Source: Bacteroidales bacterium UBA5342
Lineage (GTDB): Bacteria > Bacteroidota > Bacteroidia > Bacteroidales > UBA5342
Assembly: GCA_002408065.1 (NCBI GenBank)
Contig: DHQI01000106.1
Coordinates: 33,527-97,526 of the forward strand
DNA: 64,000 nt
Direction of reading: 5' to 3'
Each line of letters begins with the position of its first letter. Positions within the stretch are counted from its first letter, which is position 1. Below are positions 17,537 through 25,457 of the stretch, in pieces. Made by a program: the position numbers and the translations under genes. Under the pieces are notes generated by a model. It was not told the DNA's origin. It saw only the letters and a program-made list of their open reading frames with translations, and ran no database searches.

Positions 17537-17582
17537 CTCAAATATTATCGTTTGCTGTTGGCGAACAATAATGTTTGCTGAG
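17537..17582. repeat. Two more AATGTTYG-type units downstream of the ATPase gene
   Basis: CAAATATTATCGTTTGC (inverted orientation) and GCGAACAATAATGTTTGC resemble the upstream array units, so the gene is bracketed by the same repeat family. Confidence 0.6.
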
Positions 17583-17647
17583 ATTGGTCAATATGATGTA
17601 AAAGTGAAATACACAGGAGTCATTTACCTGTAGAACTTCGAACATAC

Positions 17648-18101
17648 TTAATTGAAATAAAACGCCAAACGGTCCTGATCATCAGGCAGGCCAATCAGGT
17701 AATTCAGGTAATTCTCTTTTAAGTACAGACCTCCTTTTTTGATTTAGCCTTTGGCAAAAGGCATTTCTACGCCCCAAGAGCCGGAAGCGCGTTTGTTTTC
17801 AAGATCAGTTAGTTTAACAATGGTATGATCGCCCCATACAATTACACAATGCTTATAGCTTGTTTCAGTACCAGGTTGATTTTGTCAATATTAACCGGGA
17901 CAATCATCTTGGCTTCTTTTTTTGCCACATCCTGAAAAAGAACAATAGGATTATCACTCTCAACTTTTTCAAGACTTGTTACATCTGCCAAAAAGGCTTT
18001 GACAATGCTTTTTTCTGTAATAACGATTTCGTCGTTCTTCAGCTTTTTGTTCCACACGAGAATAGAAAAAGCAGGCTGAGGAGTAGGGTGGTTGGCTTCA
18101 T
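17648..18101 (-). pseudogene. Decayed small lipoprotein gene
   Basis: Read on the minus strand, ATG 18101 opens a clean lipoprotein signal peptide (MKPTTLLLSLLFLFSCGTKS), then hits a stop. A shifted frame continues with about 65 residues (KNDEIVITEKSIVKAFLADV onward), stops, and a further shift gives HCVIVWGDHTIVKL to VEMPFAKG. An in-frame TAA follows, then KKGGLYLKENYLNYLIGLPD to a final stop at 17648. Two frameshifts and one internal stop in a protein-like sequence indicate a pseudogene of roughly 150 codons. Only 4 nt separate its ATG from the stop of the upstream lipoprotein gene, so the two were probably one operon. Function unknown. Confidence 0.7.
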
Positions 18102-18105
18102 AGGT

Positions 18106-18912
18106 TTAATAAAAATAGGATTGTGAATAATCTCCAAAATCAATATAAGTAGGGAAGTCGGAATCGTTATACTCAATAGTTAAATATACTTGATTTTCAA
18201 ATTTAGAATCAAGGGTGGTACCTGTGTTTATGTCATAAGAATAACTGTATTTTTCAGAGTGAATTTCGATTATATTATTAATATGAGTTTCATTTAAGTA
18301 GGCTAATGGATAGTTTACTTCTCTCATAGGATGTTTTTTGTTGTCATAAACAAAGCTGTCAACGCTCCGCAAGACATAATTGTCAGCAAAGTAGTCGTAT
18401 GAGGTTTCTTTAGAAATGTTGCCAATCTCATCATAAGATATAATTGTATAATCACTTCTGTCTTTATCATTTTCATTATATAAAAATTGCGTTTTTATTG
18501 TTCCATCATGCAGGTATTCAAATGTTTGAAAATAAGGAGCTTTATTAAAAGAGTCTATAGGAGCACCTATCAATGCACCTTGACTATAATTCTGGTTGGT
18601 GTAGTATTCAATTTTTTCAACCTGTTGGTTGCTGTTAAAAATGTATATACTGTAAGTTGATGGGATACTATCATTCTTTTTGTAGCTTGATATTTTATAA
18701 TGACTACTTGATCTCTCATATGTTGTAGACCATTCAGCTGTCTTTATGCATTTGACTTCATCTCCATCATAGGTAACGAAAAGAGTATCAATATTTCCAT
18801 CTTTTACATTTATTACTTTGTAGGGTTTGTAGGATGGTGAAAGATTGTATGAAGTGTTTTCACAAGAAAAAAATAGAATGGTTAAGGTAATGAATAGGCA
18901 GTATAGCTTCAT
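18106..18912 (-). CDS. Hypothetical lipoprotein
   Basis: Not recognised. A lipoprotein signal peptide is clear (MKLYCLFITLTILFFSC, lipobox Cys at 17), so the protein should be anchored in an envelope membrane. The body (268 residues) is rich in Tyr, Asp, Ser and Asn with repeated YDE/YND strand-like segments (VTYDGDEVK, IISYDEIGN, FVYDNKKHP, IEYNDSDF), resembling the beta-rich YD-type repeats of several Bacteroidota lipoproteins. It is more AT-rich than the neighbouring housekeeping genes. A -7 box (TACGTTTG on the minus strand) is at 18940-18947. The decayed gene directly downstream was probably cotranscribed. Confidence 0.7.
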   Translation of the reverse strand: MKLYCLFITLTILFFSCENTSYNLSPSYKPYKVINVKDGNIDTLFVTYDGDEVKCIKTAEWSTTYERSSSHYKISSYKKNDSIPSTYSIYIFNSNQQVEKIEYYTNQNYSQGALIGAPIDSFNKAPYFQTFEYLHDGTIKTQFLYNENDKDRSDYTIISYDEIGNISKETSYDYFADNYVLRSVDSFVYDNKKHPMREVNYPLAYLNETHINNIIEIHSEKYSYSYDINTGTTLDSKFENQVYLTIEYNDSDFPTYIDFGDYSQSYFY

Positions 18913-18939
18913 TGCTTATTATGGTCTTAGTTTAAATCA

Positions 18940-18947
18940 CAAACGTA
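18940..18947 (-). promoter_or_regulatory. -7 box of the hypothetical lipoprotein gene
   Basis: TACGTTTG on the minus strand, 27 nt before the ATG, matches TAnnTTTG. The -33 element is unclear. Confidence 0.5.
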
Positions 18948-19056
18948 CAAAGAATTCAGATACAATCGATAGAATATAATCGATTTATTTTAAGACGGCT
19001 ATGTTGCTAAAGAGACGCGTCCTTTAAAACCTTTAACCCATGCACTTCCCAACCAC

Positions 19057-19087
19057 AAAAAAAGGACAGCCCACAAGCCATCCTTTA
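19057..19087 (-). terminator. Rho-independent terminator of the trp operon
   Basis: On the minus strand AAAGGATGGC and GCTGTCCTTT form a 10-bp stem with two wobble pairs, a 6-nt loop and a T-run, about 70 nt after trpA. Confidence 0.88.
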
Positions 19088-19309
19088 ATACTTACTATTT
19101 CTTAGCGAACCTTCGCGTTCACTTTGCGATCCTCTGCGTAATAGCTTAAGTCTATTTTAAGACAACGTTTTCACAAAATCTGCAATATCACCAGCCAAAT
19201 CCTCGCTACCATCCACAGCTTTTACAAAAGCACTACCGATGATGCCGCCGGCCGAATAACGTGACGCCTGCTCAAGTGTTTCTTTGTTTGAAATACCAAA
19301 ACCAGTTAC
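19083..19309. repeat. trpA 3' end and flank, duplicated at 57022-57248
   Basis: The last 50 codons of trpA plus 77 nt past its stop region recur at 57022-57248 in the opposite orientation, with no gaps and about 20 mismatches in 227 nt. Nearly all mismatches are in the coding part; the non-coding flank differs at only 2 positions. Confidence 0.9.
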
Positions 19310-19927
19310 AGTTGGTACGCTAAGGTTCATATCTTTGATGCGTTTGAAATAATCCATGGTTTCCTGAGCATAGCCGCTTTGAGTTCCGGTAGTCGCTGCA
19401 GTAGATACCATATAGATAAATCCCTTCGATAATTTATCGGTTTGTCTTATACGTTCGTCAGGCGTTTGTGGTGTGATAAGGAAAACCGGAATGATGTTGT
19501 GTTTTTCGAAAGTGGCCTGATAGTTAGCTTCATAATACTCCAAAGGTAAATCCGGCAGAATAACGCCGTCGATACCAATAGCGCTAATATCTTTACAAAA
19601 CTGCTCTACGCCATATTTCTGAACGGAATTGAAATAGCCCATTAGCAGAAGTGGGATGCTGACCGTTTGGCGTACATCTTTTATTTCTTCGAGCAGTTTC
19701 TTTACACTCATGCCCTGTTCCAGAGCAAATTCGCTGCTGCGTTGTATCGTAGGGCCATCAGCCAAAGGATCGGAGAAGGGCATTCCAATTTCGATCATAT
19801 TGATGCCGTTCTTTTCCAACTCCTGAATAATGGTGAGAGCCGTATTGGGCGCAGGATGTCCTGCTGTGAAATATATGGACTTTATCTTGTCCTGTGTATC
19901 GTTGAATAGTTGATTTATGCGGTTCAT
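19157..19927 (-). CDS. trpA: Tryptophan synthase alpha subunit
   Basis: Cleaves indole-3-glycerol phosphate to indole and glyceraldehyde-3-phosphate and channels indole to TrpB. The family block MIEIGMPFSDPLADGPTIQ carries the catalytic Glu and the Asp, and the phosphate-binding C-terminal part VTGFGISNKETL...GGIIGSAFVKA is intact. 256 residues, full length. Last gene of the trp operon, separated from trpB by an unrelated membrane-protein gene. Its 3' end and flank exist as a second, partial copy near 57 kb. Confidence 0.97.
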   Translation of the reverse strand: MNRINQLFNDTQDKIKSIYFTAGHPAPNTALTIIQELEKNGINMIEIGMPFSDPLADGPTIQRSSEFALEQGMSVKKLLEEIKDVRQTVSIPLLLMGYFNSVQKYGVEQFCKDISAIGIDGVILPDLPLEYYEANYQATFEKHNIIPVFLITPQTPDERIRQTDKLSKGFIYMVSTAATTGTQSGYAQETMDYFKRIKDMNLSVPTVTGFGISNKETLEQASRYSAGGIIGSAFVKAVDGSEDLAGDIADFVKTLS

Positions 19928-19973
19928 AGTTATATGTTCAAAGTTATAAATTCAAAGTTGAATATTCTCATTG

Positions 19974-21470
19974 TTAGCGTTGTTTGTAAATGCTGATTTG
20001 TTTGTTGTTTTTTATTTGGTGACAATATCGTTGTATCGTTTTCAAATGTTCAGGACTAACTGAAGCATTGTGTACTACAATGTAATCGAATTCTTCAGAG
20101 CTTAAACGTTGCAGGGTGTTTTCGTTAATGTTGTGAATGCGGTGTACTTTCCGTTGCCAAGCCACCATAGGCGTATTCCAGCCTTCATCGCAAATAACCA
20201 CCGTTTTAGCTTCAGCTTCAATGTGCTGATTAAGCCAGGAAGCCGAACTCATAAAATCGTTAATTACCCCTTCGGCATTATTCATAGATGCATCTTCGCG
20301 GTAGTTTTTTAGTTGATGCTCTGTAGCAATAGCAAAGCTGCCAATTCCGAATAAAAGGCTCGTAATCAGCATAACTTCTTTGCTGATTTTATTAAAATCG
20401 ATATGCCATATCAAGAAAGCAATACCAATGCAAAGGAAAGGTTGCCAAGTGTCGAGCGAATAATAGTTGTGAGCGCTAATGCCCCACATCATAAGTATGG
20501 AAAATAAGCTGGTGCCCAGTAGGGAAAAAGCCAGCCAAAGGAAAAAACTGTCGCCTTTAATGAGTGATGTGCCATATTTCCTGTAGGTCATTATTCCCAC
20601 TATTAGTAAGCTGAAATGTAGGATTGGCAAAAACTCCATACTGTACGATATGATAATTTTTTTGAGGTACAGCACTAATAGCGAAAAGGATTTCGGTGGC
20701 ATAGCCTGACCTAAAAAAACGGAGCCATATTCACTGGCCAGTCCTTTGTTGTAGATAAAATACGCCAGCACTACAATTACTCCTGTGGCTATGTAATAGA
20801 GTTGTTTATGTATCTTTTTTTCTTTGATGGAAATAATGAAAAAAGCACCTCCTAAAGCCAGTAATGAAATAATTTGCGTAAAGCGCATGAGGGCTGCCAG
20901 AGTCAGAAAAACGATAGCCAGAGTAAAATGCCTGCTTTCTTTTTTATGAAAATAGCGAAGAATAAAACTTAGCCCTATCAGAAAGACATTAAATGCTGCT
21001 GCCGATACATGAAAACCATCTTGATAGTAGGCGTAAATAGGCTGAAACATGATAAAGCTTACAAAGATGGAAGCCACCGTAATGCTTTTAATCTCCTTAA
21101 TAGTTTTAAATAAACAGAAAAGGGCTAAAAAGCTTATTAAGAGCATTATCATTCGGAAAACCCAAGGTGCCGTAGTGCCGAAAATTTTCATTAGTATCGC
21201 CACGCTATAATGCAGTATAGGAAAATCCACACTAGTTATTCCTTGCGGATTTTCTAAAGCATTTTTAGATGGAAACTGCACATCTAAAGCAAAAGTCGTA
21301 GGATGAAAAAAATCAAAACCATCATTGTAAAAACCTAAAGCTAAAGCATAATGATCGCTCTGAGCCCAAGCATGAGTGCTGGCTGGCAGCTTGTTATAGT
21401 CTTTAAAGTGTAAAAAAGCACTTGCTACTATAAACAGCAGGGTAAAAGCTATGTTGGTTTTAAGTTTCAT
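19974..21470 (-). CDS. Polytopic membrane protein, GT-C/ArnT-PMT-like glycosyltransferase
   Basis: Probable integral-membrane glycosyltransferase using a lipid-linked sugar. The N-terminus has one helix followed by a long outer loop with acidic residues (AWAQSDHYALA), as in the ArnT/PMT superfamily, then about 10 hydrophobic helices and a soluble C-terminal domain of about 100 residues (ASWLNQHIEAEAKTVVICDE onward). 498 residues, complete. It lies inside the trp operon between trpB and trpA, where it has no obvious metabolic role. Acceptor and donor cannot be read from the sequence. Confidence 0.7.
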   Translation of the reverse strand: MKLKTNIAFTLLFIVASAFLHFKDYNKLPASTHAWAQSDHYALALGFYNDGFDFFHPTTFALDVQFPSKNALENPQGITSVDFPILHYSVAILMKIFGTTAPWVFRMIMLLISFLALFCLFKTIKEIKSITVASIFVSFIMFQPIYAYYQDGFHVSAAAFNVFLIGLSFILRYFHKKESRHFTLAIVFLTLAALMRFTQIISLLALGGAFFIISIKEKKIHKQLYYIATGVIVVLAYFIYNKGLASEYGSVFLGQAMPPKSFSLLVLYLKKIIISYSMEFLPILHFSLLIVGIMTYRKYGTSLIKGDSFFLWLAFSLLGTSLFSILMMWGISAHNYYSLDTWQPFLCIGIAFLIWHIDFNKISKEVMLITSLLFGIGSFAIATEHQLKNYREDASMNNAEGVINDFMSSASWLNQHIEAEAKTVVICDEGWNTPMVAWQRKVHRIHNINENTLQRLSSEEFDYIVVHNASVSPEHLKTIQRYCHQIKNNKQISIYKQR

Positions 21471-21525
21471 TTACAACGAGCCAATGAAGTATATTTTTAA
21501 TTTCTAACTTTTAATTTTTCACTTT

Positions 21526-22710
21526 TCACTTTTCATTTTTCATTCTAATATAAGTATCCATATCCTTATCGCCACGACCGCTGAGGTTGACTACCACTAC
21601 CTGATCTTTCTTAAGGGCCATTTTCTTAAGGGCTGCCAGTGCGTGAGCCGATTCCAATGCTGGGATGATGCCTTCTTTTTCTGTTAGTTCAAAAACGGCT
21701 TCCATGGCTTCGTCATCAGTAGCATTAAGGAATTTTACACGACCTGTTTTGTATAGGTGAGCGTGCACAGGACCTATCCCAGGATAATCTAATCCTGCAG
21801 AGATAGAGTATGGTTCTATGATTTGCCCGTCTTCGGTTTGCATTAGTAGTGTTTTACTTCCGTGGATAATGCCGTCGTTGCCCACCTGCGAGGTGGCTGC
21901 TGTTTCGCCGCTGTTTACTCCTAGCCCTGCAGCTTCTACCGCTACTAATTCTACGTCTTCGTCATCCAGAAAATGATAAAAAGCACCGGCAGCATTGCTA
22001 CCACCACCCACGCAAGCGATGATGGTATCGGGATTCTCTTTGCCGGTTTGCTCCATCAGTTGCCATTTCATTTCTTGACTAATGACCGATTGAAAACGCG
22101 CTACCATATCAGGGTAGGGGTGTGGTCCTACTACCGAACCGATGATATAATGGGTTTCATTAGGATGGTTGATCCAGTCGCGGATGGCTTCGTTAGTGGC
22201 ATCTTTAAGGGTGCGGTTGCCCGACATTGCCGGTATGACAGTGGCACCAAGCATTTCCATTTTTTCCACATTAGGACGTTGACGCTTAACGTCTTCTTCG
22301 CCCATAAACACGACGCAGTCGAGCCCTGCACGAGCACAAACAGTAGCTGTAGCCACGCCATGTTGGCCTGCACCAGTCTCAGCGATGATGCGTTTTTTGC
22401 CCAAACGTTTAGCCAAAAGAATCTGCCCAATCGTGTTGTTGATTTTATGAGAACCGGTGTGGTTGAGGTCTTCGCGCTTCAGATAGATTTTTGCGCCATA
22501 CACTTCGCTCATTCGTTCGGAATAATAAAGTGGCGAAGGACGCCCCACATAATCTTTTAGTAAAAGTTCAAATTCCTGTTTGAAATCATCACTCTGGATA
22601 ATCTCAAGGTATTTTTTCTTTAGGTTATCTACGTTGGGGTAAAGCATTTCGGGTACGAAAGCCCCCCCAAATTCGCCGTAGTAGCCGTGTTCGTTAACTT
22701 GGTATTTCAT
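21526..22710 (-). CDS. trpB: Tryptophan synthase beta subunit
   Basis: PLP enzyme that joins indole and serine to make tryptophan. The PLP lysine is Lys89 in NHTGSHKINNTIGQ, the phosphate-binding loop is CVGGGSNAAG, and the EGIIPALESAHA and LSGRGDKDMDTY blocks are intact. 394 residues, full length, starting EHGYYGEFGGAFVPEML as in typical TrpB1. It lies downstream of trpF in the minus-strand operon. Confidence 0.98.
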   Translation of the reverse strand: MKYQVNEHGYYGEFGGAFVPEMLYPNVDNLKKKYLEIIQSDDFKQEFELLLKDYVGRPSPLYYSERMSEVYGAKIYLKREDLNHTGSHKINNTIGQILLAKRLGKKRIIAETGAGQHGVATATVCARAGLDCVVFMGEEDVKRQRPNVEKMEMLGATVIPAMSGNRTLKDATNEAIRDWINHPNETHYIIGSVVGPHPYPDMVARFQSVISQEMKWQLMEQTGKENPDTIIACVGGGSNAAGAFYHFLDDEDVELVAVEAAGLGVNSGETAATSQVGNDGIIHGSKTLLMQTEDGQIIEPYSISAGLDYPGIGPVHAHLYKTGRVKFLNATDDEAMEAVFELTEKEGIIPALESAHALAALKKMALKKDQVVVVNLSGRGDKDMDTYIRMKNEK

Positions 22711-22799
22711 TTTAAAATGTTAAAAGTTCGGAGTTCAAGGTTGGGCAAGCCCAATTCCAAGTTTCCAATTTCAAGTTTCTAATTTCAAGTTTCTAATTT
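22711..22799. repeat. AT-rich word repeats between trpF and trpB
   Basis: Tandem TTTCTAATTTCAAGTTTC-type words fill the gap, the same intergenic vocabulary as at 8739-8832 and 33892-34020. Confidence 0.65.
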
Positions 22800-23423
22800 C
22801 TATTTTCTAATTTCAGCAATAAACTCGTTTAATAATTCAATATTTTTTAGTGCCGGTTCTATCTCAAATTTGCTATTGATGTCCAGACCTTTGAGGTTCG
22901 AAAAGTCCAAGGCTTTGATGGTTTCAGCATCATCTGCCGCTATGCCGCCACTGAGTAAAAAAGGTCCGGTCGCATTTAATTCTTTTAGTTTGTTCCAGTT
23001 AAATTTTTGTCCGCTTCCGCCCAGACCTTTACTTTTAGTGTCGTACAAGAAGTAATCACATTTGCCGCTGTAGGCTTCTATTTCTTCCGTTTTTGTGTTG
23101 TCATCTATCTGGAAGGCTTTGAAAACGGTGTAGCCTTTGCGCTGAAGCTGAGAACAAAAACGTGGGCTTTCATTTCCGTGTAATTGTACCGTATTTATGC
23201 CGTATTTATTGCACAGGCTCATTATGTGGCCTATATTCTCATTGACAAAAACGCCTACTGGTTCAATGTTCTCCGGCAATTGTTTTATGGCTTTCACATC
23301 CCAATCCTCACCCACATAGCGAGGCGATTTAGGATAGAAGATAAAGCCCATATAGTCCGGTTTAAGCACTGCTACATCAGCTATGTTTTGAGCTTGGCGC
23401 ATGCCACATATTTTCACTTTCAT
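22800..23423 (-). CDS. trpF: Phosphoribosylanthranilate isomerase
   Basis: TIM-barrel enzyme converting phosphoribosylanthranilate to CdRP, the third step of tryptophan synthesis. The catalytic Cys lies in KICGM near the N-terminus, with the companion Asp in the GYTVFKAFQIDD to YFLYDTK region. The phosphate-binding end is LLSGGIAADDAETI and GLDINSKFE. 207 residues, normal. In the operon it is preceded by the aminotransferase gene and followed by trpB. Confidence 0.96.
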   Translation of the reverse strand: MKVKICGMRQAQNIADVAVLKPDYMGFIFYPKSPRYVGEDWDVKAIKQLPENIEPVGVFVNENIGHIMSLCNKYGINTVQLHGNESPRFCSQLQRKGYTVFKAFQIDDNTKTEEIEAYSGKCDYFLYDTKSKGLGGSGQKFNWNKLKELNATGPFLLSGGIAADDAETIKALDFSNLKGLDINSKFEIEPALKNIELLNEFIAEIRK

Positions 23424-23515
23424 ATTATTAAGAAAGAAGTTCTGGGTTATATGATTAAATTCTTCATTTGTAAAGCTAAACTCTAGCTCACTCTAGTCAC
23501 TCTAGTCACTTTAGT

Positions 23516-24583
23516 TCACTCCACTTTAACCGTCCATCCATGCTTATCTTCCAATCGTCCGGTCTGAATGCCTGTAAGAGTATCATAAAGTTTTTGAGCT
23601 AATGGTCCCACTTTACCATTATTCATGCGCAGGGTTTTACCATTGTAGTAAATTTCGCCGATTGGAGAAATAACCGCAGCTGTTCCGGTACCAAAGGCTT
23701 CCAACAATGAGCCGTCGTTCATAGCGGCTAGCACTTCCATTAACGATACTTTTCGTTCACTCACTTTATAGCCAAAATCTTTAAGCAAAGTTATCACTGA
23801 ATCGCGGGTGACACCTTGCAGAATGCTTCCATTGATTTGTGGCGTGATGACTTCATCGTTTATTTTAAAGAAGACATTCATGGTGCCTACTTCTTCAATG
23901 TATTTTTGTTCCACTCCATCGAGCCAAAGCACTTGAGAAAAGCCTTTCTCTTTAGCTATCTGTTGTGCCTTGATACTAGCAGCGTAGTTGGCGGCTGTTT
24001 TAGCCTCGCCAATACCGCCACGTACAGCGCGCACATACTCATCCTCTATGTAGATTTTCACAGGATTGAAACCTTCGGCATAATAAGCCCCTACAGGTGA
24101 TGAAATGACCATAAATTTGTAACTGTCTGAAGGAGCAACGCCCAGGCTTTCTTCGGTTGAAAAAATGATAGGGCGAAGGTAAAGGCTTGCGCCATCCACA
24201 TCAGGTACCCAGTCTCTATTCAACTTTACATGTTCGATAATAGCTTTTAGTGCCAGTGCTTCATCCACTTCAGGGATACAGATGCGGGCACTGGAGCGGT
24301 TAAGGCGTTTGATGTTTCGTTGCGGACGGAAAAGTAAGATTTCCTTTTTAGGAGTCATGTAAGCTTTCAGGCCTTCAAATACGGTTTGACCATAATGAAT
24401 CACCATGGAGGAGGGTTCTATGCTGATAGGACCGTAAGCTTTGTGTTCCGGATTTACCCAGCCTTGGCCGGGTAGAAAATTCATCTCAAACATGTAGTCT
24501 GAGAAATATTGACCAAAACCCAGCTTGTTAAAGTTTGGTTTTTGTCGTTTTTGTGGTGTTGGTATGAATTTTATATCCATCAT
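23516..24583 (-). CDS. ilvE: Branched-chain amino acid aminotransferase
   Basis: Fold-type IV PLP aminotransferase of the BCAT class, normally interconverting Leu/Ile/Val and their 2-oxo acids with glutamate. The HYGQTVFEGLKAY block, the EAKTAANYAASIKAQ region with the PLP lysine, and the C-terminal EAFGTGTAAVISPIG are diagnostic. About 355 residues, full length for the eukaryotic-like bacterial BCAT group. It sits between trpC and trpF inside the trp operon and should share its attenuation control. The frame extends back to 24640, but that part overlaps trpC; the ATG pair at 24583/24580 is the natural start. Confidence 0.93.
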   Translation of the reverse strand: MMDIKFIPTPQKRQKPNFNKLGFGQYFSDYMFEMNFLPGQGWVNPEHKAYGPISIEPSSMVIHYGQTVFEGLKAYMTPKKEILLFRPQRNIKRLNRSSARICIPEVDEALALKAIIEHVKLNRDWVPDVDGASLYLRPIIFSTEESLGVAPSDSYKFMVISSPVGAYYAEGFNPVKIYIEDEYVRAVRGGIGEAKTAANYAASIKAQQIAKEKGFSQVLWLDGVEQKYIEEVGTMNVFFKINDEVITPQINGSILQGVTRDSVITLLKDFGYKVSERKVSLMEVLAAMNDGSLLEAFGTGTAAVISPIGEIYYNGKTLRMNNGKVGPLAQKLYDTLTGIQTGRLEDKHGWTVKVE

Positions 24584-24608
24584 TATTAAGATTAAAAAAA
24601 AAGTAGTT

Positions 24609-25388
24609 TTACAATTGTTTGATGAATTCTTCGGCCGCAAAACCCGGGTGATCTGTTTTCATAAAGTTTTCTCCAATCAGGAAGCCTTTGTATCCCACCT
24701 CTCGTAATTCCTTTATGGCTTCGACACTACTGATGCCACTTTCAGAAATTTTGACCGCGTCATCCGGTAATTTGTCAAAAAGTCGTTTTGATTGTTCTAT
24801 GCTGACTTCGAATGTTTTGAGGTTGCGGTTGTTGACCCCTATGATGTCAATATCCGGGGTGTATTTCTCCAGCTGATCTTCGCTGTGTATTTCCATAATG
24901 ACTTCCAAACGGAAGGTCTTGGCCAAGCGAGCTAAAAATTTTACTTTCTCAGCTGTCAGGCACTCTGCAATGAGCAGCATAACATCGGCTCCCATAGCTT
25001 TGGTCTCATACACCTGGTATTCATCCACGATGAAGTCTTTTCGCAAAATAGGGAGACGGTTGACTGCACGCGCACTTACCAGGTCATCTGTTGTGCCGCC
25101 AAAGAAATCAGTATCAGTCAGTATGGATAGACCTGCTGCACCTGCCAAACGGTAGTTCGTCGTTACATCATTGACTGAAGCATTGGCATTAATAATACCT
25201 TTGCTAGGCGATTTGCGCTTAAATTCAGCAATGATGCCTGAGGAGTGGAGTGCATTTAAGCGCTCTACCAAGGATCGTCCTTTGATGGAAAAATGTTCGG
25301 AATGCGTCAGAGTTCGGCAAGGTATCATTTTTCTGCGCTCTTCAATTATTTCAAATTTACGGGCAACTATTTGGTCTAAAATATTCAT
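24609..25388 (-). CDS. trpC: Indole-3-glycerol phosphate synthase
   Basis: Closes the indole ring from CdRP, the fourth step of the pathway. The conserved IIAEFKRKSPSKGII has the catalytic lysines, followed by ILTDTDFFGG, PILRKDFIVDEYQVYE, IGVNNRNLKTF, SESGI and GFLIGENFM. 259 residues, single-function (not fused to trpF). ATG 25388 is preferred over TTG 25397. It lies between trpD and the aminotransferase gene. Confidence 0.97.
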   Translation of the reverse strand: MNILDQIVARKFEIIEERRKMIPCRTLTHSEHFSIKGRSLVERLNALHSSGIIAEFKRKSPSKGIINANASVNDVTTNYRLAGAAGLSILTDTDFFGGTTDDLVSARAVNRLPILRKDFIVDEYQVYETKAMGADVMLLIAECLTAEKVKFLARLAKTFRLEVIMEIHSEDQLEKYTPDIDIIGVNNRNLKTFEVSIEQSKRLFDKLPDDAVKISESGISSVEAIKELREVGYKGFLIGENFMKTDHPGFAAEEFIKQL

Positions 25389-25457
25389 TTGTTTCAATGT
25401 TTTATAAAAGATGCAAGGAAGACTGGTCTTGTGAGAATGGTTTGCTTGTGACTCTTG

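Noticed and set aside
17842..18057. 71-residue minus-strand frame as a separate gene
   Set aside because: It lacks its own start context and is flanked in other frames by matching signal-peptide and C-terminal segments, so it was treated as one part of a decayed lipoprotein gene.
24584..24640. N-terminal extension of the branched-chain aminotransferase
   Set aside because: It overlaps the end of trpC and has no resemblance to the family; the ATG pair at 24583/24580 gives the usual start.
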